Assembly: GCA_902799185.1 (NCBI GenBank)
Contig: CADBZO010000023.1
Coordinates: 1 to 33,792, forward strand
DNA from: an uncultured Bacteroidales bacterium
Lineage (GTDB): Bacteria > Bacteroidota > Bacteroidia > Bacteroidales > Paludibacteraceae
Direction: 5' to 3'
DNA: 33,792 bases
Part shown: piece by piece, positions 22,324 through 27,509 of the stretch
Layout: every line of letters begins with the position of its first letter
Position numbering within the stretch: the stretch's first letter is position 1
Position numbers and translations under genes: made by a program
The notes under the pieces: model-generated
The model's input: only the letters and a program-made list of their open reading frames with translations
What the model was told of the DNA's origin: nothing
Database searches by the model: none

Positions 22324-22584
22324 ATGCACAAAAACCCAAGCGAGTGCTACGACATTACCGGTATTGTTGTAGAGAAAGCAGTCAAAATCTTACTTGTTAT
22401 CTGCCGAATTAAACGCGTCAAATGCGACCGGATTAGTTTCTCTTTTCGTGACTTTGAATATCAGTTTATGCGCCAATGGTATGACATGATGTATAAGGAA
22501 TTTCCGTATAACACCAACTCTAAAATGGCGAAATCTACTGACGCTTCTCCTGCTAAAATACGTTATATAGTCAACAAAAAATAG
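22324..22584 (+). CDS. Hypothetical protein, 86 aa
   Basis: A small mixed-charge protein (MHKNPSECYDITGIVVEKAV... ends RYIVNKK) that I do not recognise. A short hydrophobic stretch (AVKILLVICRI) is too brief for a sure membrane helix. The basic C-terminus may bind nucleic acid. It starts immediately after the GCGCAAA palindrome and ends before an AT-rich spacer with another palindrome. It shares the strand with the phage-like genes downstream. Confidence 0.45.
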   Translation: MHKNPSECYDITGIVVEKAVKILLVICRIKRVKCDRISFSFRDFEYQFMRQWYDMMYKEFPYNTNSKMAKSTDASPAKIRYIVNKK

Positions 22585-22598
22585 ATATTTTGCATCCT

Positions 22599-22613
22599 CG
22601 CTAAAATTTAGCG
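22599..22613. repeat. Palindrome CGCTAAA-A-TTTAGCG
   Basis: Perfect 7-bp arms with a single central base, 21 bp upstream of the TACCTTTG box at 22635. Its position suits an operator for the downstream promoter. The 102-bp gap 22585-22686 otherwise contains only that promoter and leader. Confidence 0.5.
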
Positions 22614-22634
22614 GACTTTCAATTCTAATACCTC

Positions 22635-22642
22635 TACCTTTG
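22635..22642 (+). promoter_or_regulatory. Promoter box of the HNH-like gene
   Basis: TACCTTTG, continuing CACCGGATTTC. The 19-base run TACCTTTGCACCGGATTTC is repeated exactly at 26048-26066. The -33 region lacks a clear TTTG at the usual distance, which would fit a regulated promoter. Confidence 0.55.
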
Positions 22643-22686
22643 CACCGGATTTCGGTTGTGGCAACGTCGCCGCACATAAAGATCCG

Positions 22687-23292
22687 ATGTATATGAAACA
22701 AACTATTGTGCCGCCAAATAAGTCAGTGCGGCAAACACACCTTTCGCGCCTTTATTTTCTATCCAAAGGCTGCAAACAAGTGCCCCTCGAATCAACAGGC
22801 GGCAAAGTCCTCTGGGCTAATGGTAATGAGGGTTATTTTATGAGCGCATACGGCGTTAGACAGACCCTGTTGTTTGGTCCCGCTATGCGAAAGAAAGGCA
22901 GTAAAGCCAATAACGGCAAAAGAGGGCTAACACACCCTATTATGCGGAATTTTGGCAACAGACTGGCGCACCGTCTCATGTTCGAGACCTTTGCTGACGA
23001 ACCTTGCCCGATCTACTTCGATTCCAAGGGAAACCCCTACAAGGGTATCGTTCATCACGTTATTGAGAACCCCCACGACCTCCGTATAGCCAATCTTATG
23101 GGCTGGCTGACCTACAAGCAGCATCATATCGCCGACAAACGGCGCCGGGCACTTGAGCAAATCCTGCCGGATATGTATTGTGTCGAGACCGAATACCTAA
23201 AAAGCATCCAAGACCCGAGGCGGACCGATGATACCTCTTTTGAAAAAGAACTTAACAACCTCCGTGCGACTTATGGAAAAGACAATTTATGA
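22687..23292 (+). CDS. HNH-like endonuclease family protein
   Basis: A 201-residue protein; ATG 22693 is an alternative start. Residues about 97-150 resemble the HNH/AP2-type homing endonuclease core: RLAHRLMFETFADEPC, then VHHVIENPHDLRIANLMG and a trailing YKQHH. The pair of histidines, the Asn-Pro and the I-ANL motif fit the beta-beta-alpha-metal fold. Stand-alone HNH proteins are frequent in phages and their satellites. The N-terminal 95 residues are unrecognised. The end overlaps the next small ORF by 20 bp. Nuclease activity is not certain, since the usual NHxDGNxxNN core is modified. Confidence 0.5.
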   Translation: MYMKQTIVPPNKSVRQTHLSRLYFLSKGCKQVPLESTGGKVLWANGNEGYFMSAYGVRQTLLFGPAMRKKGSKANNGKRGLTHPIMRNFGNRLAHRLMFETFADEPCPIYFDSKGNPYKGIVHHVIENPHDLRIANLMGWLTYKQHHIADKRRRALEQILPDMYCVETEYLKSIQDPRRTDDTSFEKELNNLRATYGKDNL

Positions 23293-23419
23293 GCTCTTTG
23301 ACGAACTCAGACCCCAAGAAAAAGCTTCTTTCATCGATGCCCGTCTCGATTGGGCTTCCTGCGGCGCTCTCTGTGGTGAACTCACATTAAGGTGCTGCCA
23401 TCCGATGAGTGATAATTAG
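23273..23419 (+). CDS. Small hypothetical protein, 48 aa
   Basis: Starts MEKTIYELFDELRPQEKASF and ends CCHPMSDN. The first 25 residues are predicted to be helical and acidic, and Cys residues cluster near the end. The ATG overlaps the end of the HNH-like gene, suggesting coupled translation. No family is recognised. The AATTCGTAATTAGT tandem spacer follows it. Confidence 0.4.
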   Translation: MEKTIYELFDELRPQEKASFIDARLDWASCGALCGELTLRCCHPMSDN

Positions 23420-23448
23420 TAATTCGTAATTAGTAATTCGTAATTTTA
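23409..23448. repeat. TAATTCGTAATTAG tandem spacer
   Basis: About three units of AATTAGTAATTCGT fill the gap before the next gene. They are the reverse-complement type of the AATTACG array at 12492-12551, so the same spacer repeat occurs in both the island and the mannan operon. Confidence 0.75.
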
Positions 23449-23454
23449 TTTATT

Positions 23455-23841
23455 ATGCCAAACGACATCAAAAAACTGCGCCGACTGATGCGCACCGCTC
23501 ATGTCCTGCAAAAAGGAGATGATTACCATAAATTTGGGCAATCTCTCGCCCTCAAACAAGCTTGGTGGTTCGAATCCTTCCGAGACGCCATCAGTAACGG
23601 CTTTGCGCGCTTTACCTACTTCAAGAAAGATGGTACGTTCCGCCGCACGCTTGGTACGCGGTCTCCCCTGCTCATACCCGCCGACAAAGCGCCCAAATGC
23701 CCGCAAGACAATGAAGAGTGGGAGGAGAGAGCAAAAGCCATACCATATTTTGACCTCGAAAAACAAGAATGGAGATCCTTTTCCGTCCTTAATTTCGTCA
23801 AACTTGAAAAGGTCTGGAGATTTAATAACCCTCAAAAATAA
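23455..23841 (+). CDS. DUF2693-like (SH3-fold) phage-associated protein
   Basis: A 128-residue protein. The N-terminus is helical (LRRLMRTAHVLQKGDDYHKF). It is followed by a beta-rich part (AISNGFARFTYFKKDGTFRR TLGTRSP ... IPYFDLEKQEWRSFSVLNFV) that matches, by eye, the pattern of the DUF2693/SH3-like proteins common in Bacteroides phages and mobile elements. Such proteins act in an unknown way, possibly in nucleic-acid binding. It is followed 6 bp later by the zinc-ribbon gene. Confidence 0.55.
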   Translation: MPNDIKKLRRLMRTAHVLQKGDDYHKFGQSLALKQAWWFESFRDAISNGFARFTYFKKDGTFRRTLGTRSPLLIPADKAPKCPQDNEEWEERAKAIPYFDLEKQEWRSFSVLNFVKLEKVWRFNNPQK

Positions 23842-23847
23842 CGCCTT

Positions 23848-24063
23848 ATGGAAACCGTTAAATGTGAAGTCTGCGGTAAGGAATTACCCAAAGACCAAGC
23901 TTATCAAGTAGGCGAAGATAGTGGTGTTTTTGTATGCGGAGAGTGCTACAAAAACGAGTGCGTCAAGTGCGACCGGTGTGGGGATATTATATTTAACGAT
24001 GAAGCCCACCATACACACTACGGTTGCCTCTGTGACTGTTGTTACGGTGATTTATTGGGGTAA
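23848..24063 (+). CDS. Small multi-CxxC zinc-binding protein
   Basis: A 71-residue protein with four CxxC-type pairs (CEVCG, CGECYKNECVKCDRCGD, CLCDCCYG) plus His-His, the pattern of a LIM-like or treble-clef double zinc finger. It is probably a phage-type DNA- or protein-binding adaptor. It lies between the DUF2693-like gene and the replication protein. No enzymatic motif is visible. Confidence 0.6.
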   Translation: METVKCEVCGKELPKDQAYQVGEDSGVFVCGECYKNECVKCDRCGDIIFNDEAHHTHYGCLCDCCYGDLLG

Positions 24064-24068
24064 ATAAT

Positions 24069-24102
24069 CATTATTCATTTTTCATTTTTCATTTTTCATT
24101 TT
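24069..24102. repeat. CATTTTT tandem spacer
   Basis: Four CATTTTTx units occupy the gap immediately before the replication gene. Similar CATTT runs occur between genes of the mannan operon and inside the CE7 and GH130 genes. Confidence 0.8.
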
Positions 24103-24103
24103 A

Positions 24104-24892
24104 ATGAAACTCCTTCTTGACGATAAGACAACACGCGGTTACGACCTCAATGCTAACGAGGCCTGTATCTTTGCCGCTATCCTCAAATGCACCCGTGCAG
24201 GACGTGGATGGTACGGCAATTACCGCGAACTCGCAGCAGCTATGCCTTTCGTCATTAATCGTACTACCGTTTATCGGGCTATTCAAAAATTGTTAAACTT
24301 GGGGCTGATAGAGGAACGCGAGAATAAAACATTGTTCGCTGTGCAAATTGCACAAGAGAGTGTGCAAAATGAACACGAAAGTGTGCAGAATGCACAAGAG
24401 AGTGTGCAAAATGTGCTCCCCCCTAATAACCCCCCTATAATTAATAATAATATGAACGAAAAAGAAAAAGAGCAGCAACGCGCGCTATGCGCACGCGATT
24501 GCGAAGAGCAGCAAGGCAGCAATTTTGAAGATTTTAAGAAGGCTTTTATTGAGGTCTCCGATATTACACCGCAAGGCGGTGAGAATTGGTTTAAGTACCG
24601 CGGTGAGGCTTGCGAACAAAGATGGGCTAAACTGCCCGAATTACACCGCAAAGCCATTCTCGACGACCTCAAGCGGTGCAGAGATATGCACGAAAAGCCG
24701 TTCAAGGAAAATCCTTATTTCTACCTTTGCGACTTCCCCGAACCCAAGCCCGTTTTCCTCTCGGGACAAGAGCAAGACGAATGCAAAAAGAGTCGCATCC
24801 CGCTTGTGCAGGTCAAGTACGATGGGAAATTCCTCATTTGCACAAAGGAAACGATGAACGCGTTCGGGCTTGAATTTGTCCGCCATTGGTAA
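24104..24892 (+). CDS. Phage O-like replication initiator/helix-turn-helix protein
   Basis: A 262-residue protein. Residues 1-80 form a winged-helix-like N-terminus (LNANEACIFAAILKCTRAGR, WYGNYRELAAAMPFVINRTT, VYRAIQKLLNLGLIEERENK), typical of phage replication initiators and DnaD-like proteins. A low-complexity middle contains three 7-residue repeats (AQESVQN, EHESVQN, AQESVQN). The C-terminal half has FEDFKKAFIEVSD and KPFKENPYFYLCDF, like helicase-loader regions. The repeats are encoded by iteron-like DNA (24349-24412) followed by an AT-rich stretch, as in lambda O. Identification rests on layout and by-eye similarity; it could instead be a plasmid-type Rep or a regulator. Confidence 0.6.
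   Translation: MKLLLDDKTTRGYDLNANEACIFAAILKCTRAGRGWYGNYRELAAAMPFVINRTTVYRAIQKLLNLGLIEERENKTLFAVQIAQESVQNEHESVQNAQESVQNVLPPNNPPIINNNMNEKEKEQQRALCARDCEEQQGSNFEDFKKAFIEVSDITPQGGENWFKYRGEACEQRWAKLPELHRKAILDDLKRCRDMHEKPFKENPYFYLCDFPEPKPVFLSGQEQDECKKSRIPLVQVKYDGKFLICTKETMNAFGLEFVRHW
24349..24440 (+). other. Candidate replication origin: iterons plus AT-rich tract
   Basis: Units of 21 bp repeat at 24349-24370, 24371-24390 and 24391-24412. The first and third are identical over 22 bp, and each contains the dyad TGCACA-N6-TGTGCA. Directly after them the sequence becomes AT-rich (TATAATTAATAATAATATGA at about 24436-24455). Iterons followed by an unwinding region inside the initiator gene are the arrangement of the lambda origin. 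The period equals seven codons, so a protein-level repeat is the alternative. Confidence 0.45.
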
Positions 24893-24988
24893 AAGGGCTG
24901 TTTACCTGCGGTGCTCTCCCTCCGCAAAAATCCACAAACGAATTTTTAATGTTTAATACGCGGTATACCGCATAAAATTGAGTATAAT

Positions 24989-25348
24989 ATGAAATGTACT
25001 TTAATGCCCGGAATTGAATCCATATCCGGCTCTATGAAAGGTAAGAACGGTAAAAAACTCACCTTCAAGACATACAACCGCCTACAAGCGGACGGCACGT
25101 ACAAAAAAGAGACGCGCGTCTATCTGCAACCCAAAACCCAACGCTCAACCCCTCTCTCCGAAAACGAGATAGCGGCTCGAAACCGCTTCTCCGAGGCTGC
25201 TACGTATTTCAAAAACCTCTCCGAGGAACAAAGGATGGCGTTTCATAAGCCGTGGGAAAGCGCGAATTACTGCTATAAAGGCAAGAAGTACGCTACACTC
25301 CGAGGGTACATCATTGCGCGTTTCTATGCTAATGACTTGGCCAACTAA
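24989..25348 (+). CDS. Unnamed small protein, family copy A
   Basis: A 119-residue basic protein (MKCTLMPGIESISGSMKGKN...). Its middle and end align with the 136-residue protein at 27018: TRVYLQPKTQRSTPLSENEI-AARNRFSEA here against TRLYVREAGAYKRTTALSTN-EVEIRNRFTAV there. Both end in KGKKYATLRGYI or NGKKTMKAYLW. The two are paralogues at opposite ends of the replication/lysis block. I know similar proteins only as hypothetical Bacteroidales proteins. Its stop codon is part of a TAACCCC-TAC-GGGGTTA hairpin. Confidence 0.65.
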   Translation: MKCTLMPGIESISGSMKGKNGKKLTFKTYNRLQADGTYKKETRVYLQPKTQRSTPLSENEIAARNRFSEAATYFKNLSEEQRMAFHKPWESANYCYKGKKYATLRGYIIARFYANDLAN

Positions 25349-25362
25349 CCCCTACGGGGTTA
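25346..25362 (+). terminator. Hairpin at the end of family copy A gene
   Basis: TAACCCC-TAC-GGGGTTA, 7-bp arms, beginning with the stop codon itself. No T tract follows, so it may protect the 3' end or attenuate rather than terminate. The next 70 bp hold three CTTATTACCTA-type repeats. Confidence 0.45.
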
Positions 25363-25430
25363 TATCGGACTTATTGCCTACTTATTACCTACTTATTACC
25401 TGTTCAAAAATCATTTTAATCATATCAATT

Positions 25431-25760
25431 ATGGAAATCATCTTATCAAAACAATGCGAGTCCCTTACGGGCTCACTTGGACGCGGATTCGGGTATCACA
25501 TCCAAAGACGCAAAAAAGGCTTCTTTGCTAAACGTAACTCAAAAGGATCCATCCCTCCCGACGGACACCTCCGCTTCATCTTCTCCTGTGCCGACCTCGC
25601 ACAATCGAAACTGCACGTCACAGATATACGCGTCTCTCGTGACGAGCTCGCCAAGGCGGTCGAAGAGGCTGGCTGGTGCCTCTCGCGATTTATGGAAAAC
25701 TTGCACCCGACACTTAACGCCAATGAGGTATTAACCTTCAAACAAACAGTTGGATTATGA
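25431..25760 (+). CDS. Hypothetical protein, 109 aa
   Basis: ATG 25431 is chosen over the open frame to 25314 because the extension overlaps the upstream gene and reads through the CTTATTACCTA repeat. The protein (MEIILSKQCESLTGSLGRGF, GYHIQRRKKGFFAKRN, PPDGHLRFIFSCADLAQ) is basic at the front and helical at the back. It has the look of a phage early protein, but I cannot name the family. It overlaps the next gene by four bases (ATGA), so the two are probably co-translated. Confidence 0.55.
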   Translation: MEIILSKQCESLTGSLGRGFGYHIQRRKKGFFAKRNSKGSIPPDGHLRFIFSCADLAQSKLHVTDIRVSRDELAKAVEEAGWCLSRFMENLHPTLNANEVLTFKQTVGL

Positions 25761-25990
25761 ATGATGAAAAAAAAGTATTGATTGTTAGCGTCCTGAATGC
25801 GCTTGAGGCACGAGACCCGGAGTGGAAACTTCCGGAGGTGGCAAGAAAGTTTAAGGTCCTCTATCAAGGATGGAGACAAACTGAACTGAGAGCCAAGCGA
25901 CATACCGGCTTCTTTTATACCAATTCATGGCAGCGAGGTTGGTTGCCGCAAGCCGATTTTATTCGCTTTAGAAACTACGCTTTGCAGTAA
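25757..25990 (+). CDS. Hypothetical protein, 77 aa
   Basis: Starts MNDEKKVLIVSVLNALEARD and ends DFIRFRNYALQ. Predicted two helices and a basic, aromatic C-terminal part (RHTGFFYTNSWQRGWLP). ATGA overlap with the 109-aa gene indicates a two-gene unit. An intrinsic terminator follows 20 bp after the stop. No family is recognised. Confidence 0.55.
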   Translation: MNDEKKVLIVSVLNALEARDPEWKLPEVARKFKVLYQGWRQTELRAKRHTGFFYTNSWQRGWLPQADFIRFRNYALQ

Positions 25991-26009
25991 AAAGTAGTTT
26001 TATTATCGG

Positions 26010-26043
26010 ACGGAGCCCCTAAATTTGGTGGCTTCGTTTTTTT
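26010..26043 (+). terminator. Intrinsic terminator overlapping the next promoter
   Basis: ACGGAGCC pairs with GGCTTCGT (one G-U pair) across a 12-nt loop and is followed by TTTTTT. It ends the upstream early-type operon. The -33 box of the following promoter (TTTG 26024-26027) lies in its loop. Confidence 0.75.
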
Positions 26044-26055
26044 AATGTACCTTTG
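26024..26055 (+). promoter_or_regulatory. Promoter of the lysis-like operon
   Basis: TTTG (26024-26027), a 20-nt spacer and TACCTTTG (26048-26055) fit the Bacteroidetes consensus exactly. The bases CACCGGATTTC that follow are identical to those at the 22635 promoter. The 100-bp leader to 26182 contains an inverted fragment of the intragenic palindromic repeat (26115-26128) and AAATGTC-type spacer repeats. Confidence 0.75.
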
Positions 26056-26114
26056 CACCGGATTTCAAAAAGGGTTTGGTTTTGTTCATTGCCATTTAGC
26101 ATTTAGAGGCTGCG

Positions 26115-26128
26115 TCCTTGGGAGAGGG
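26115..26128 (+). repeat. Partial, inverted copy of the palindromic repeat
   Basis: TCCTTGGGAGAGGG matches 14 bp of the copies at 12967 and 14424 in opposite orientation. This is the only sign of the family outside the mannan operon and the only copy seen in noncoding DNA. It may be chance. Confidence 0.35.
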
Positions 26129-26202
26129 CGCACCTCCCCAAAAGGGAAACGAAATCTTAAATTTCAAATCTCAAATGTAAAATGTCAAATCTCAAATGTC
26201 AT

Positions 26203-26400
26203 ATGTCAAATAACAACCGATACATACAACTACTCACTGCCGCCATCCTCTCCCTTGGCGGGTTGGTACTCCTCTTTTGCGGGGTCTTTATTGAGCCGCA
26301 CGGACAGATACACGAGTCCCTACTCATCGGCTTCGGAGAGGTTGCAACATTCGCAGGCGCGCTGTTTGGGATTGATTACGTTTACAAGTACCGGAAATGA
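26203..26400 (+). CDS. Small two-helix membrane protein, holin-like
   Basis: From ATG 26203 the protein is 65 residues (MSNNNRYIQLLTAAILSLGG...IDYVYKYRK). The frame opens at 26182, but those seven codons come from the AAATGTC spacer repeat. Two hydrophobic helices (LLTAAILSLGGLVLLFCGVF and LLIGFGEVATFAGALFGI) and a basic C-terminus fit a small holin. The location before a DUF5675 gene and a small lipoprotein supports a lysis role, but sequence alone does not prove it. Confidence 0.5.
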   Translation: MSNNNRYIQLLTAAILSLGGLVLLFCGVFIEPHGQIHESLLIGFGEVATFAGALFGIDYVYKYRK

Positions 26401-26777
26401 GAAAGATTACGCTGATAAGAAACCGCCGCGAAGGTAAAGCCGTTTACGGGCAACTCTCCTTTGAGATGAGGAACCGCGATTATGCATTGGAGAAATTCAC
26501 CATGCCGTCTCTCGAAAATGCCGACTACCTCATCCCCGCAGGGACATACCCCGTCGAGAGTACTTGGTCTCCGCGCTTCAAGAAGTTCCTACCGCTCATT
26601 GAGAACGTGCCCGACCGGGACGGCATCCGCATATACCGCGGTACCATACCCGAACACTCAAAAGGCTGCATCCTGCTTGATTTGGCGGGTATGTCGAATA
26701 TAACGATATTGTTTAACCAATTGGAAAACGAAGAAGAAAATGCGCAAATTGACATCATGGAGGAATTTACTGCTTAG
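26397..26777 (+). CDS. DUF5675-family protein
   Basis: A 126-residue protein with the DUF5675 pattern: ADYLIPAGTYPVESTWSPRF, KKFLPLIENVPDRDGIRIYR and a terminal HSKGCILLD. This family is common in phages and in bacterial islands, where it has been suggested to act on cell wall; its activity is not established. The ATG overlaps the stop of the holin-like gene (ATGA), and the C-terminus overlaps the next gene by 38 bp. The catalytic-looking residues (His and Cys in HSKGC) are intact. Confidence 0.7.
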   Translation: MRKITLIRNRREGKAVYGQLSFEMRNRDYALEKFTMPSLENADYLIPAGTYPVESTWSPRFKKFLPLIENVPDRDGIRIYRGTIPEHSKGCILLDLAGMSNITILFNQLENEEENAQIDIMEEFTA

Positions 26778-26940
26778 TGCGGTAGTCCTCGGAGCCGTAA
26801 CAATCGGCGTCTGTAGTTGCAAGGCTTGGAGAACCGTCTCCACTTCCGCAACTTACGTTCAGCAGAACGACTCGACAAAGACGACCACGACGATCTCTAC
26901 CAAAACGGTAGAGGAATATCAGGGCGTAAAGAAAAAGTAA
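26740..26940 (+). CDS. Small lipoprotein, possible outer-membrane spanin
   Basis: A 66-residue protein: MRKLTSWRNLLLSAVVLGAV TIGVCSC is a lipoprotein signal (lipobox V-C-S-C). It is followed by a Ser/Thr-rich tail (TKTTTTISTKTVEEYQGVKKK). It starts inside the DUF5675 gene in another frame, the way Rz1-type spanin genes are embedded. With the holin-like and DUF5675 genes it would complete a lysis cassette. No inner-membrane spanin partner is seen. Other small phage lipoproteins are possible. Confidence 0.5.
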   Translation: MRKLTSWRNLLLSAVVLGAVTIGVCSCKAWRTVSTSATYVQQNDSTKTTTTISTKTVEEYQGVKKK

Positions 26941-27017
26941 ATCGCAAACGGCTCGCGATTACAAAGAAAGAGCCTGTACTTACTCACTAACAATTTCCCT
27001 CCAAGCGGTGAGGAGTT

Positions 27018-27428
27018 ATGTTCACCGCAACGAATATGGGTAAAGTAAAATATGCTACCGGTATCGACTATGTACGAGGTAGCCTTGCTAAACCGAAGGT
27101 AAAAGCTGGTCACCAGTGTGGTACGTACCTGATTGGTACTCACCGCGTTGCAGCGACCGAGAATCCGGATTGTACGCGTCTGTACGTTCGTGAGGCGGGC
27201 GCTTATAAGCGCACCACGGCGCTGAGCACCAATGAGGTCGAGATCCGCAACCGCTTCACGGCGGTACAGGCGGCTGTCAAGACCCGCGCCACCAGCCTTC
27301 AGCACATGACCGCCGACCAGGAGGCCTTCGAGGCGCAGCGCTATGCCGCCAACGGCAAGAAAACCATGAAAGCCTACCTCTGGCAGATCTGCGGTGCCGA
27401 GTACGACGCCCAGCACCCGCGGGGGTAA
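27018..27428 (+). CDS. Unnamed small protein, family copy B
   Basis: A 136-residue basic protein. The start at 27018 has GAGG upstream; MGKVKYATGIDYVRGSLAKP (ATG 27036) may be the native start. CGTYLIGTHRVAATENPDCT, then TRLYVREAGAYKRTTALSTN, EVEIRNRFTAV and NGKKTMKAYLWQIC follow. I have seen close relatives of this pattern repeatedly in Bacteroidales as hypothetical proteins, but know no function. It is paralogous to the protein at 24989. GC content of this gene is visibly higher than that of its island neighbours. A strong terminator follows. Confidence 0.7.
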   Translation: MFTATNMGKVKYATGIDYVRGSLAKPKVKAGHQCGTYLIGTHRVAATENPDCTRLYVREAGAYKRTTALSTNEVEIRNRFTAVQAAVKTRATSLQHMTADQEAFEAQRYAANGKKTMKAYLWQICGAEYDAQHPRG

Positions 27429-27438
27429 TCCGCTGGCA

Positions 27439-27458
27439 TTTCTCGCGCATAATTGCGC
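27439..27458. repeat. Palindrome CTCGCGCA-TAAT-TGCGCGAG
   Basis: Perfect 8-bp arms with a 4-nt loop, between the last island gene and its terminator. No T run follows it directly. It may reinforce termination or act as a protein-binding site. Confidence 0.6.
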
Positions 27459-27486
27459 GAGCCCTCAGAAACAGGGAAAGCCGTCC

Positions 27487-27509
27487 TTCGGGACGGTTTT
27501 TTTATGCCC
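27487..27509 (+). terminator. Strong intrinsic terminator at island end
   Basis: CCGTCC-TTCG-GGACGG followed by seven T residues; the TTCG tetraloop makes the hairpin unusually stable. It ends plus-strand transcription exactly where the truncated susC, running the other way, stops. Confidence 0.9.

Larger units (their letters stand above)
22043..27503 (+). mobile_element. Plus-strand phage-satellite-like island abutting truncated susC
   Basis: All genes here run opposite to the flanking mannan genes. They include an HNH-like protein, a DUF2693-like protein, a zinc-ribbon protein, a replication protein with internal iteron-like repeats, a holin-like/DUF5675/lipoprotein trio, and two members of one unnamed family. 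The block closes with a strong terminator that abuts a susC missing its 3' end. No integrase, transposase, capsid, portal or terminase gene is visible, and no clear direct repeats bound it. The left limit lies between about 22035 and 22324. It is best read as a degenerate or satellite-type phage element; an assembly join is the main alternative. Confidence 0.5.

Noticed and set aside
22147-22329. Minus-strand 60-aa ORF as a leftover of susC or susD
   Set aside because: Its sequence has no aromatic-rich barrel strands or SusD motifs, and it overlaps the nested RNA stems.
22687-23292. Retron or diversity-generating retroelement reading of the structured RNA plus downstream gene
   Set aside because: No reverse-transcriptase motifs (such as YADD) are visible in any frame of the downstream genes.
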